NCBI GenBank assembly: GCA_902613755.1
Contig: CACMIH010000003.1
Location: 124,001 to 188,000 of the forward strand
Length of the DNA: 64,000 nt
Origin: an uncultured Pelagibacteraceae bacterium
GTDB taxonomy: Bacteria; Pseudomonadota; Alphaproteobacteria; Pelagibacterales; Pelagibacteraceae
Reading direction: 5' to 3'
In this document: positions 16,879 through 25,245 of the stretch, in pieces
How positions within the stretch are numbered: the stretch's first letter is position 1
Layout of the letters: each line of letters starts with the position of its first letter
Notes under the pieces: generated by a model
The model's database searches: none
Told to the model about the DNA's origin: nothing
The model's input: only the letters and a program-made list of their open reading frames with translations
Translations under genes and position numbers: made by a program

Positions 16879-18447
16879 TTAAAATACTATAAGGCCAAAA
16901 ATTACAAGAAGTAATAAACCAATAATAGATTGATTTCTAAATGCTATCATTTCTGATTTCTTATCATTCAGAGCGGTGTAAGAATTTGAATTTTGTGGAA
17001 TTTGACCACTAGCTAAAAACGTTAATGCTTGATTTGCTTTATCCATAATCTCGGGAAATTCTGGTAAACGTTTAATCACTTCAGATGTATTTTTTAAAGT
17101 TTCATTTAAATTATTAATTGGATCTTTTGTTTCTTTAAGCCAATTTTCTAGTACAGGCTTTGAAGTTATCCAAATATTTGTGTTTGGATTTAACTTTCTT
17201 GCTACACCCTCAACAACAACCATAGTTTTTTGTAACATTAATAATTGAGGTTGAGTTTGCATATTAAACTTTTCTGTTACATCAAACAATTGTTTGAGCA
17301 ATTTACCTCCTGAAATATCTTTTACTTCTTGACCAAATATAGGCTCACCAATTGATCTCAAAGCTTGAGCTAGATCATCGATTGGTACTTCTTTTGGAAC
17401 TAATCCAGCCACTAAGTGAACTTCAGCTACTTTACGATAATCTCTTTGAATAAATCCAAATAAAATTTCTGCTAAAAATCTTTTACTAAGTTTGTCTAAC
17501 CTGCCCATAATTCCAAAATCTATAGGTACAATTTGGCCACTATTATCAACAAAAATATTTCCTTGATGCATATCTGCATGAAAAAAACCATCTCTTACAG
17601 CATGTCTTAAAAAATGTTGGATAATATCTTCAGCTATTTTATTAGTATCTAAATTTCTTTTCTTTAGCTCTTTAGCTTCTCTTATTGAAATTCCATCTAT
17701 CCAATCCAAAGTCATTACATTTTCACTAGTAAAATTCCAATAAATTTCAGGAACTTTAAATCCAGCATCATTTTTAGTGTTTTCAGCATATTCATTAGCT
17801 GCAGCAGCTTCGAATCTTAAATCCATTTCAAGATTAGTTATTTCTTTAAGTAAAAAAACAACTTCAACAAGTTTTAATCTTTTTGTTTTTTTTACAAATG
17901 ACTCAATAATAAATGCAAATAACATCATTGCATCTATTTCTTCATCGAATATTTTTTTTATATTTGGTCTTAAGATTTTTATTGCTACATCTTTAATTGT
18001 TCCATTGTCATTTATTTTTGCTTTATGAACTTGTGCAATTGATGCAGCAGCAACTGGTTCACTTAAATCAATTATTGAATTAAATGCATCAACTCCAAGA
18101 TCTTCTTTAATAATTTCTTTTGCTTCATGAATTGAAAAAGGGGGTAATCGATCTTGAAGTTTTTCTAGCTTTAAAGATAATTCTTCTCCGATTATATCTG
18201 GTCTAGTAGCAAGAAATTGCCCAAGTTTGATGAAAGTTGTTCCCATAGACTCTAATGACCTAGATAGTCTTTCACCATCATCCTCAATTAAATTATTTTG
18301 TTCCTTTTTTTCAAATGAAATAGATAAAATTTGGAACAATATTGTTACAGCTAAAGGAGGTTTTTTAAATTTTGATGCAATTTTTAAAATATCTGATTTT
18401 GCAATTTTTCTTCCTAATTTAAATAAAGTAATAAGTTTTTTAATCAT
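16879..18447 (-). CDS. ubiB: UbiB/ABC1/ADCK-family ubiquinone biosynthesis kinase-like protein
   Basis: Atypical protein-kinase-like ATPase needed for ubiquinone synthesis. It contains the KxGQ motif (FIKLGQFLATRPD), the alanine-rich loop PVAAASIAQVHKA, the ATP-site lysine VAIKIL, and catalytic and metal residues HADMHQGNIFV and PIDFGIMG. A hydrophobic C-terminal segment (SIIGLLLLVIFGLIVF) anchors it in the membrane. The ATG at 18447 forms a TAATG overlap with the ubiE stop and gives MIKKLITLFKLGRK; a TTG start four codons earlier (18459) is possible but less likely. Confidence 0.94.
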   Translation of the reverse strand: MIKKLITLFKLGRKIAKSDILKIASKFKKPPLAVTILFQILSISFEKKEQNNLIEDDGERLSRSLESMGTTFIKLGQFLATRPDIIGEELSLKLEKLQDRLPPFSIHEAKEIIKEDLGVDAFNSIIDLSEPVAAASIAQVHKAKINDNGTIKDVAIKILRPNIKKIFDEEIDAMMLFAFIIESFVKKTKRLKLVEVVFLLKEITNLEMDLRFEAAAANEYAENTKNDAGFKVPEIYWNFTSENVMTLDWIDGISIREAKELKKRNLDTNKIAEDIIQHFLRHAVRDGFFHADMHQGNIFVDNSGQIVPIDFGIMGRLDKLSKRFLAEILFGFIQRDYRKVAEVHLVAGLVPKEVPIDDLAQALRSIGEPIFGQEVKDISGGKLLKQLFDVTEKFNMQTQPQLLMLQKTMVVVEGVARKLNPNTNIWITSKPVLENWLKETKDPINNLNETLKNTSEVIKRLPEFPEIMDKANQALTFLASGQIPQNSNSYTALNDKKSEMIAFRNQSIIGLLLLVIFGLIVF

Positions 18448-19151
18448 TAAATTTTCCAACCACTATGAATTGAAACAATACCACCAGAAAGATTTCTATA
18501 AGCACATTTATGAAAATTATTTTTTTCCATCAACTCTATTAATTCATCTTGATTAATAAATTGTTCAATACTTTTGATTAAGTATTCGTAAGGTTCTTTT
18601 TCTCCAACTATAAACTGACCAATAATAGGAATGAGTTTTGAATAGTTTTTATATACAAAATCAAGATTTGAATTTTGAATCTTAGAAAATTCCAGACATA
18701 GATAGCGTCCGCCAGGCTTTAAAACTCTATAGGCTTCTGAAAGTGCTTGATTTAAATTTTTTGTATTTCTTAGCCCAAAGCTAATAGTGTAATAATCAAA
18801 TGAATTGTCTGTTATTGGTAATTTTTCTGCTGGAGAAATAACCCATTTTATATTTTTGTAATTAGATAATTTTTGCTTTCCTTGACTAACCATTCCTTTA
18901 TTAGGGTCTACACAAGTAATATCAGCCTCTTTATTTGTGCTATCTAAAAATAACTTTCCAACATCCCCCGTCCCACACGCAACATCTATTAATTTTCTAC
19001 TAACTCTCGGATTCATCATATTGATTAAACTTTTTTTCCAATATCTATGTACACCCATAGACATAAAGTCATTCATCAAGTCATATTTGTTGTAGACCTG
19101 ATTAAATACATTTTCTACAAGTCCTTTTTTATTTTGAAGATTTTGTTGCAT
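18447..19151 (-). CDS. ubiE: Ubiquinone C-methyltransferase UbiE
   Basis: SAM-dependent methyltransferase that methylates the demethoxy-quinol ring. The 234 residues contain FNQVYNKYDLMNDFMSMGVHRYWK near the start, the SAM motif LIDVACGTGDVGKLF, and the UbiE signature YTISFGLRNTKNLNQAL with RVLKPGGRYLCLEFS. It is the first gene of the minus-strand ubiE-ubiB-coaBC-dut-moeB run and is divergent from mutM across 29 bases. Confidence 0.96.
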   Translation of the reverse strand: MQQNLQNKKGLVENVFNQVYNKYDLMNDFMSMGVHRYWKKSLINMMNPRVSRKLIDVACGTGDVGKLFLDSTNKEADITCVDPNKGMVSQGKQKLSNYKNIKWVISPAEKLPITDNSFDYYTISFGLRNTKNLNQALSEAYRVLKPGGRYLCLEFSKIQNSNLDFVYKNYSKLIPIIGQFIVGEKEPYEYLIKSIEQFINQDELIELMEKNNFHKCAYRNLSGGIVSIHSGWKI

Positions 19152-19180
19152 AAAAAAATATATATTGAATATAGTATCAA

Positions 19181-20044
19181 ATGCCAGAATTACCAGAAGT
19201 AGAAATTGTTAGACAATCCCTTCATAAAAAGATCAAAAAAAAAAGCATAATAAAAGTAATAATTAGAAATAGAAATTTAAGGTTTAAAATACCAAGTGAT
19301 TTTGAAAGTTTTCTTAAAAATAAAAAAATAATTGAGGTTAGTAGATTTTCTAAATATTTGATTATCCATTTTCAAGATGAAGATTATTGTTTAATCCATT
19401 TAGGAATGTCAGGAACAATTCATATTCTTGATAAGAAAAAGCCTCTAAAATTTACAAATACTAGTTTTTATCATTCACCTTTTTTACCTAAAAAACACAA
19501 TCATGCAGAGTTTGTATTTGATAGCTTGAAAGTAATTTATAATGATCCAAGACGCTTTGGATTTTTTGAAATAATTAAAAATTATCAAGATTTACAGAGA
19601 AGATTTAAATCAATGGGACCTGAACCATTCAGTGATAATTTTAACTTAAATTATGTAGTTAATTATTTTAAGAAAAAAAATAAGGATATAAAAAGTTTCT
19701 TACTTGATCAGAGATTTGTTTCTGGAATAGGTAATATTTATGCAAGTGAAATTCTTTTCGCTAGTAAAATAAATCCATTTAAAAAAGCAAAAAGACTTAA
19801 TAAAAATGAATGTTTAAATATTATTTTAAATTCTAGAAAAATACTTCAACAGGCAATTAATAAGGGAGGTTCAAGTATAAGAGATTTTAAAGATATTTCA
19901 GGTAACAAAGGTACCTTCCAAAAGGAGTTTCAAGTTTATCAGCAAGACGGAGCTGATTGTAAGCGCACGAGGTGCAAAGGCATTATAAAAAAAAAGATAA
20001 CATCAAATAGGTCAACTTTTTTTTGTGTTTCTTGTCAAAAATAG
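19181..20044 (+). CDS. mutM: Formamidopyrimidine-DNA glycosylase
   Basis: Base-excision repair enzyme that removes 8-oxoguanine and formamidopyrimidines. The start MPELPEVEIVRQ gives the catalytic Pro and Glu (P1/E2 after Met removal). The helix-two-turn-helix appears as LLDQRFVSGIGNIYASEILF, and the C-terminal zinc finger uses DCKRTRC and CVSC. The 287-residue length is normal, with a few extra residues. ubiE/mutM/rpsT/dnaA is a widespread alphaproteobacterial order. Confidence 0.96.
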   Translation: MPELPEVEIVRQSLHKKIKKKSIIKVIIRNRNLRFKIPSDFESFLKNKKIIEVSRFSKYLIIHFQDEDYCLIHLGMSGTIHILDKKKPLKFTNTSFYHSPFLPKKHNHAEFVFDSLKVIYNDPRRFGFFEIIKNYQDLQRRFKSMGPEPFSDNFNLNYVVNYFKKKNKDIKSFLLDQRFVSGIGNIYASEILFASKINPFKKAKRLNKNECLNIILNSRKILQQAINKGGSSIRDFKDISGNKGTFQKEFQVYQQDGADCKRTRCKGIIKKKITSNRSTFFCVSCQK

Positions 20045-20094
20045 TTAAATATTTAGTTGACCACTATAAATTCTCAAGCTATACCCCTGCGCAG

Positions 20095-20355
20095 ATGGCA
20101 AACACAAAATCAGCAATTAAGAGAATTAGAAGAATTTCTAAACAAACAGCTGTAAATAAAGCAAGAAAGAGCAGGTTTAGAAACGCTCTTAAGAAAATGC
20201 ACCTTCTAATTGATGGTAAAAAGAAAGATGAAGCTCTGAAATTTTTACCAAAGTTAAACTCTGAGTTGATGAAAATTGCAAAAACAGGAATAATAAAAAA
20301 ACAAAATGCATCTAGAAATGTTTCTAGAATAACAAAAAAAATTGCTGCAATCTAA
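20095..20355 (+). CDS. rpsT: 30S ribosomal protein S20
   Basis: Primary 16S-binding protein of the 30S body. The real start is the ATG at 20095, giving MANTKSAIKRIRR and an 86-residue protein; the same frame stays open 24 codons upstream, into the end of mutM, but that segment is not S20-like. It is almost entirely basic helix (NKARKSRFRNALKKM). It lies upstream of dnaA, as in many alphaproteobacteria. Confidence 0.95.
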   Translation: MANTKSAIKRIRRISKQTAVNKARKSRFRNALKKMHLLIDGKKKDEALKFLPKLNSELMKIAKTGIIKKQNASRNVSRITKKIAAI

Positions 20356-20385
20356 ACGTTAGTTTAAATTTTTAAACAACTCCTG

Positions 20386-20394
20386 ATATCCACA
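20386..20394 (+). promoter_or_regulatory. DnaA-box-like site
   Basis: ATATCCACA matches the DnaA box TTATCCACA at 8 of 9 positions and is the only good match I noticed between rpsT and dnaA. It could serve dnaA autoregulation or an origin. Confidence 0.4.
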
Positions 20395-20458
20395 TTATGT
20401 ATTTAAGTTTTGTATTAAGTTACTATATTTAGATTTAGTAAATATTTGGATTGTCGTC

Positions 20459-20527
20459 ATTCAATCTGTATTTGATTTAATTTTAATTCAATTAATTTAT
20501 TGATTCAATCTATATTTGATTCAATTT
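20459..20527 (+). repeat. Direct repeat pair upstream of dnaA
   Basis: ATTCAATCTGTATTTGATT (from 20459) and ATTCAATCTATATTTGATT (from 20503) begin 25-base copies agreeing at 23 positions with a 44-base period. Each copy contains TTGATT/AATC elements that form small inverted repeats, such as TTGATTCAATC at 20500-20510. This looks like a binding-site array for a protein acting at the dnaA promoter or an origin. Confidence 0.5.
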
Positions 20528-20668
20528 ATAATTTTAAATTAAAGTTTAATTTAGAATTATTTTTTTAAAATATAAATCACAATCATAGATTTTATTTTTT
20601 TTTAAATTTCTTTATTAACTTGTTGCAAATTTTTTTAAATAGTTCTAACTGAGTTTCCCCCTAAAGTT

Positions 20669-22087
20669 ATGAACAAATTAACAAATACAAAAAATATTAA
20701 CAACTTTTCATCTGAAGGCTTTGAATGGAAGCAAGTGCAGAATGAAATGAAAAATAAACTTGGCTTAGAAGTTTATGAGAGCTGGTTAAAAAAGATTTCT
20801 TTTGTAGAGGAATTCAATAATTACTTATTGTTATCAGTTCCAACAAGATTTATTAGAGATTGGATTACATCAAGATATTTAGACCAAATATTACAGATAA
20901 TTAAAGTATATAAAAAAGATATTATTAGAATTGAGTTTAAAATAGTTGAAAAAGCCCAAAATATAACTTTGAAGGAAAATAATATTAATGAGAATAATAC
21001 TAATGAAAATGTTTCATTTATAAAAGACTCTTACCTTCAATATAATCGAATTGATCCAAATAAAAGATTTGATAATTTTATAACAGGTTCAAGTAACAAA
21101 TTAGCTTACGAAGCTTCTTTAAAAGTTTCAGAAAATATATCTCATTATAATCCTCTTTATATTTATGGTGGTGTTGGAATGGGAAAAACTCACTTATTAA
21201 ATTCAATAGGTTTAGAGCTTAAAAAAAATAATAAAGTAATGTTTATTTCTGCTGAACGTTTTATGTATCAGTTTGTAAAATCGATTAAATCAAACGACAT
21301 GGTTAAGTTTAAAGAATATTTTAGAAACACAGATATTTTATTAATCGATGATATCCAGTTTATAAGTGGAAAAGAAGCTATGCAAGAGGAGTTCTTTCAT
21401 ACATTTAATGCATTACTTGATAAAGGATCTCAAATAATTGTATCAGCTGATAGATCACCAAATAAATTATCGAGAATTCAAGAAAGAATTAAATCAAGAT
21501 TTTCTGGCGGATTAGTTGTTGATATTCAAAAGCCAGATCTTGAGCTAAGAAAAAAAATAGTTGAAAAAAAAACTGAAGAATTAAATGTTTTTTATTCCGA
21601 ACAATTACAAGTTTCTAGAGAAATTCAAGATTTTATAAGTAATGAAATAACTGGAAGTGTAAGGGAATTAGTTGGTGCAATAAACAGAGTTGTTTCATTT
21701 TCAAGAATTTACAACAAAGCCCCAAATCTTACTGAAACCAAAGTGGTTTTAAAGGATTTATTAAATTTAGCAGAAAATAAGGTTACAATAGATCTAATTC
21801 AGACAATTGTTTGTAAGTTTTTCAAAATCAGCAAAAATGAAATGTTATCATCTAGAAGATCAAGATATTTAGTAAGACCTAGGCAAACAGCAATTTATTT
21901 AACTAAAATTTTGACCTCTAAATCATTACCTGAAATTGGAAGAGAATTTTCTAACCGAGACCATACAACAATAATTCATTCAGTAAAAACTATTGAAAAG
22001 ATAAAAGAAAAAAATCCTGAGATGGTTGATAATATAAATAAATTAAAAAACCAGATTTTATATAATAATAAAGAAAATGAAATTTAA
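20669..22087 (+). CDS. dnaA: Chromosomal replication initiator protein DnaA
   Basis: AAA+ initiator that binds DnaA boxes and opens the origin. The 472-residue protein has an N-terminal DnaB/partner domain (WLKKISFVEEFNNYLLLSVPTRF), a short Asn-rich linker, the AAA+ core with Walker A GGVGMGKTH (about 167-175) and Walker B LLIDDIQFIS, and the C-terminal box-binding helix-turn-helix with signature NRDHTTIIHSVKTIEK. Its last codons overlap the dnaN start by 11 bases. The upstream region holds repeats and a DnaA-box-like site. Confidence 0.98.
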   Translation: MNKLTNTKNINNFSSEGFEWKQVQNEMKNKLGLEVYESWLKKISFVEEFNNYLLLSVPTRFIRDWITSRYLDQILQIIKVYKKDIIRIEFKIVEKAQNITLKENNINENNTNENVSFIKDSYLQYNRIDPNKRFDNFITGSSNKLAYEASLKVSENISHYNPLYIYGGVGMGKTHLLNSIGLELKKNNKVMFISAERFMYQFVKSIKSNDMVKFKEYFRNTDILLIDDIQFISGKEAMQEEFFHTFNALLDKGSQIIVSADRSPNKLSRIQERIKSRFSGGLVVDIQKPDLELRKKIVEKKTEELNVFYSEQLQVSREIQDFISNEITGSVRELVGAINRVVSFSRIYNKAPNLTETKVVLKDLLNLAENKVTIDLIQTIVCKFFKISKNEMLSSRRSRYLVRPRQTAIYLTKILTSKSLPEIGREFSNRDHTTIIHSVKTIEKIKEKNPEMVDNINKLKNQILYNNKENEI

Positions 22088-23189
22088 CGTCAATCAACAA
22101 GACCTTCAGCAAGCATTAAATTATTGCCAAGGCGTTATTGAAAAAAGAAGTACACTACCAATTCTTTCAAATATTCTCTTAGATGCAAGTAATTCAAAAC
22201 TTACTATTACTGCAACTGATCTAGATTTAATATTTATACATCAGTTAAACAATGTAGAAATTTTAGAGGAGGGCAAAACAACCACAACTTCCTCAATCAT
22301 GTATGATATTATAAGAAAGTTTAACTCAGGAAAAAAAATAAATCTTTCTTTAACAGATATAAGTAAATTACAAGTAGAGTCTGAAAAATCTATTTTTAAT
22401 TTGAATTGTATAAGTGCAACAGAGTTTCCACTGACAGATGAAAATTTTAATCAAAATGAATTTATAATTAAATCAAAACAACTTTTGAAATTACTAAATA
22501 AGTGTAAATTTTCAGTTTCAAATGATGAAACAAGGCATTATTTAAGCGGTATTTATTTTCATCAAACGGAAGTTGAGGATAAAAATTATTTAACTGCAGT
22601 TGCAACTGATAGTCATCGAATGTCTATTTCAAAAATTAGATTAGAGGAAAAAATTGATTTTGATCCAATAATTTTACCTAAAAAAACAATTTTTCAGCTT
22701 TGTTCTTTATTAGACAGTTATGATGGAGATGTAAAAGTTTCAAATGTGAAATCAAAAATTAAATTTGAATTAAATAATAGTATTTTAATTTCAAAACTTA
22801 TTGATGGAAAATTTCCTAACTATATTCAAGTTATACCTAAAAATAATCAAAAAAAGTTAGAAATAGATTTAAAATTATTTTTAAATTCTGTTGATAGAGT
22901 AGCATCTGTTTCATTAGATAAAAAAGATGGTGTGAAATTTAATTTATCTAAAGATACTTTAGATCTTTCGGTAAATAATACTAACAGTGGCGATGGTAAA
23001 GAAACTTTAACTGTGAAGTTTGATCATGATTTAGAGATAAGTTTTAATTCTAGATATTTAATAGATGTTGCTTCACAACTAGATGGAGATAGAGTTGAAA
23101 TTTTCTTTAATGATACTGGTTCACCAGCACTGATAAAAGATCCAGGTGATTTCGATAGTATTTTTGTTGTTATGCCTATGAAGGGCTAA
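22077..23189 (+). CDS. dnaN: DNA polymerase III beta sliding clamp
   Basis: Ring-shaped processivity clamp of the replisome. The 370-residue protein opens with MKFNVNQQDLQQALNYCQGV, contains EKRSTLPILSNILL and ends in the conserved VMPMKG. Its start lies inside the end of dnaA, so the two are co-expressed. recF does not follow: the convergent plsC begins on the opposite strand, and its stop shares the bases CTAA with the dnaN stop. Confidence 0.97.
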   Translation: MKFNVNQQDLQQALNYCQGVIEKRSTLPILSNILLDASNSKLTITATDLDLIFIHQLNNVEILEEGKTTTTSSIMYDIIRKFNSGKKINLSLTDISKLQVESEKSIFNLNCISATEFPLTDENFNQNEFIIKSKQLLKLLNKCKFSVSNDETRHYLSGIYFHQTEVEDKNYLTAVATDSHRMSISKIRLEEKIDFDPIILPKKTIFQLCSLLDSYDGDVKVSNVKSKIKFELNNSILISKLIDGKFPNYIQVIPKNNQKKLEIDLKLFLNSVDRVASVSLDKKDGVKFNLSKDTLDLSVNNTNSGDGKETLTVKFDHDLEISFNSRYLIDVASQLDGDRVEIFFNDTGSPALIKDPGDFDSIFVVMPMKG

Positions 23190-23896
23190 TTAATTAAGTC
23201 TAACTCTGAATAAATATTTTTTTCGAGAATTTGAATAAAATTTTCTTTTGTTAACCCAGAAGGAATTGGTTCTAGAATAGAGATTGTAATAGTTCTATTA
23301 GATTTTTTTTCACCTTTTTTAGGCCACACATATCCAGAGTTAATTGCAACTGGCTGACAAGCAAGATTTAGCTCTTCATAAATTCTCGAAGCACCTTTTT
23401 TGAAAGATGGTCTTTCATCTGGAAGAACTCTAGTTCCTTGAGGAAAAATAATTAAAGGTCTATTAGAAGTAGCCATCATTTTCGAAATATCATCAAAAAA
23501 ACCTAAGTTATCTTTAGTAACTTTATTTCTTTTTATCGAAATTGATCCTATTTTTTTTAAATACCAACCAAATATTGGAATTAACAATAATTCTTTTTTT
23601 AGAATAAATACAGGTGAGTTAAAGATTGTTTGTAAATAAAAAGTTTCAAACATTGATTGATGAGATGCTGCTATAAAAAATTTTTCATTATTAATAATAT
23701 TTTCTTTTCCTTTGATTGAAATTTTTACTGAAAGAACAAACCTTAAACAAAAACCGGCCCAATGGCCCATTAATTTACCTCCCATCAAAACAACCTGTTT
23801 AGGCAAAAAAAATGATGGTAAAAAAATTATCGAAATAAAAATGATTCCAGTAAAAAATAATATTGAAAATAAAAAGTTTCTTATCATTTTTGTCAA
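23186..23896 (-). CDS. plsC: 1-acyl-sn-glycerol-3-phosphate acyltransferase (PlsC-like)
   Basis: Adds the second acyl chain in phosphatidic acid synthesis at the inner membrane. The 236-residue protein starts with a hydrophobic anchor (FLFSILFFTGIIFISIIFL). The catalytic motif is HQSMFET, a histidine with Glu in the usual Asp position, a form also seen in other alphaproteobacterial PlsC-like proteins. The glycerol-phosphate motif FPQGTR follows. It is 3 bases downstream of lysA on the same strand. Confidence 0.9.
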   Translation of the reverse strand: MTKMIRNFLFSILFFTGIIFISIIFLPSFFLPKQVVLMGGKLMGHWAGFCLRFVLSVKISIKGKENIINNEKFFIAASHQSMFETFYLQTIFNSPVFILKKELLLIPIFGWYLKKIGSISIKRNKVTKDNLGFFDDISKMMATSNRPLIIFPQGTRVLPDERPSFKKGASRIYEELNLACQPVAINSGYVWPKKGEKKSNRTITISILEPIPSGLTKENFIQILEKNIYSELDLIN

Positions 23897-23899
23897 AAG

Positions 23900-25114
23900 C
23901 TAAATTATATCTTTATGCTTTTGTCTTTTTCTTATTACTTTAATTTTTGATCCCTTTATTAATAATTCTACTGGTTTAAGTCTTAAATTATAATTTGAGC
24001 TAAGTGACATTCCATAAGCTCCTACATCGCATATTGCTATTAAATCTTTTTCTTTCAACGCTTGAAACTTTTTTAATGTAACAAATTTATCTGTACTTTC
24101 GCAAATAGGACCTACAAATTCATATGGTTTTTTAGATTTTTTGTTAGATTTTGTAACAGGCAAGGTTTTATGAAACGCACCATACAAAGCAGGTCTCATT
24201 AAATCGTTCATTGCTGCATCTAAAATTATAAATTTTTTACTTCCGCTATCTTTTATATAAATTATTTTTGACACTAACGTCCCGGTATCTCCAATAATTG
24301 ATCTACCTGGCTCAAATATAATTTTAACTTTATGTTTTCTTAAAAATTTAAGAATAGCTGTGTTGTATTTTTTATAATTTAGTTTTTTATTTTTATCAGT
24401 GTAAGTAATGCCCATACCTCCACCTAAATCTATAAATTCAAATTTATGATTTGTTTTATTGAGAATTTGGCTAACTGCTTTAAGCATTTTTTCATATGGT
24501 CTATGGTCTAAAATTTGACTACCTATATGAACGCTCAGACATTTTAAATCAATATTTTTTGAATTTTTGCAATAATTTATAATTTCATAAAATGTATTTT
24601 TATTTACACCAAATTTATTTTCTTTTTTCCCAGTGGATATTTGACTTAATGTTTTTGCATCTGTATTAGGGTTTAGTCTTACACCAATTTTTATTTTTTT
24701 ATTTTTTGATTTTGCTATTCTATTTATCTCTTTAATTTCACTTAAAGACTCAGCGTTAATTAGCAAAATTTTTTTATTAATAGCAAAGCTGATTTCACTT
24801 GTTGTTTTGCCAACACCAGAAAATACTATTTTGTTTGGGTTAATTCCTGCTTTTAGTGCCATCATCAGTTCTCCTAATGAAACAACATCAGCACCAAATC
24901 CAAATTTTTTAATTTCTCTAATTATGTTAACATTTGTATTGGATTTAACTGCAAAGCAGATAAGTGGTGAAAAAGATCTAAAGTTTTTTTTAAAATTATT
25001 AATATTTTCTTTTAATTTAGAATAGGAGTAAGAATAAAATGGAGTTCCAAATTTATTTGCAATTTTTTGGAGATTAATTTTTTCTATTGTTAATGTTTTA
25101 TTTATGTATTTCAT
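23900..25114 (-). CDS. lysA: Diaminopimelate decarboxylase
   Basis: Last step of lysine synthesis, a PLP enzyme with an alanine-racemase-like barrel. The PLP lysine is in CFAVKSNTN (about residue 54). Other landmarks are GADVVSLGELM, SVHIGSQI, FIDLGGGMGI, the EPGR motif (IIFEPGRSIIGD) and the C-terminal GPICESTDKF and DVGAYGMSLSSNYN. At 404 residues it is normal. The ATG forms a TAATG overlap with the LptM-like gene upstream. Confidence 0.96.
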   Translation of the reverse strand: MKYINKTLTIEKINLQKIANKFGTPFYSYSYSKLKENINNFKKNFRSFSPLICFAVKSNTNVNIIREIKKFGFGADVVSLGELMMALKAGINPNKIVFSGVGKTTSEISFAINKKILLINAESLSEIKEINRIAKSKNKKIKIGVRLNPNTDAKTLSQISTGKKENKFGVNKNTFYEIINYCKNSKNIDLKCLSVHIGSQILDHRPYEKMLKAVSQILNKTNHKFEFIDLGGGMGITYTDKNKKLNYKKYNTAILKFLRKHKVKIIFEPGRSIIGDTGTLVSKIIYIKDSGSKKFIILDAAMNDLMRPALYGAFHKTLPVTKSNKKSKKPYEFVGPICESTDKFVTLKKFQALKEKDLIAICDVGAYGMSLSSNYNLRLKPVELLIKGSKIKVIRKRQKHKDII

Positions 25115-25245
25115 TAAGCTATGTTAATTGAAACTTCTTTTATTTCTGCTTTTTTATCTGGATCTATATATTTAGGATCACTTTTTTTTCCACAAGAAAT
25201 AACTGCACAAAATAACAATATAATTATAGTAAATTTTTTAATCAT
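25114..25245 (-). CDS. Small LptM-like lipoprotein (43 aa)
   Basis: A 44-codon frame that fits exactly between argH and lysA, with its ATG overlapping the argH TGA (ATGA) and its TAA overlapping the lysA ATG (TAATG). The product starts MIKKFTIIILLFCAVISC and continues GKKSDPKY. This is a lipoprotein signal peptide with lipobox V-I-S-C followed by the Cys-Gly-x-Lys-x-x-P pattern of the YifL/LptM family. LptM assists disulfide rearrangement of the LPS translocon LptD in enterobacteria. The tiny size, lipobox and place beside lysA match the usual lptM locus. Confidence 0.8.
   Translation of the reverse strand: MIKKFTIIILLFCAVISCGKKSDPKYIDPDKKAEIKEVSINIA

Larger units (their letters stand above)
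20356..20668. other. AT-rich rpsT-dnaA intergenic region with repeats
   Basis: This 313-base gap is one of only three longer than 300 bases in the window. It has one near-consensus DnaA box, two copies of a 25-base imperfect repeat 44 bases apart, and several TTGATTYAAT-type motifs, followed by A/T tracts up to the dnaA start. It could be the dnaA promoter region, an origin or both. No terminator or tRNA-like structure was found here, and no RBS-backed small ORF stands out. Confidence 0.5.

Noticed and set aside
18448..18459. Upstream TTG start for ubiB
   Set aside because: The ATG at 18447 gives a TAATG overlap with ubiE and a typical UbiB N-terminus.
20023..20094. 24-codon N-terminal extension of rpsT
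   Set aside because: S20 begins MANTKSAIKRIRR; the extension overlaps the mutM end and lacks S20 similarity.
20459..20527. CRISPR-like repeats before dnaA
   Set aside because: Only two imperfect copies, no spacers of even length, and no cas genes in the window.
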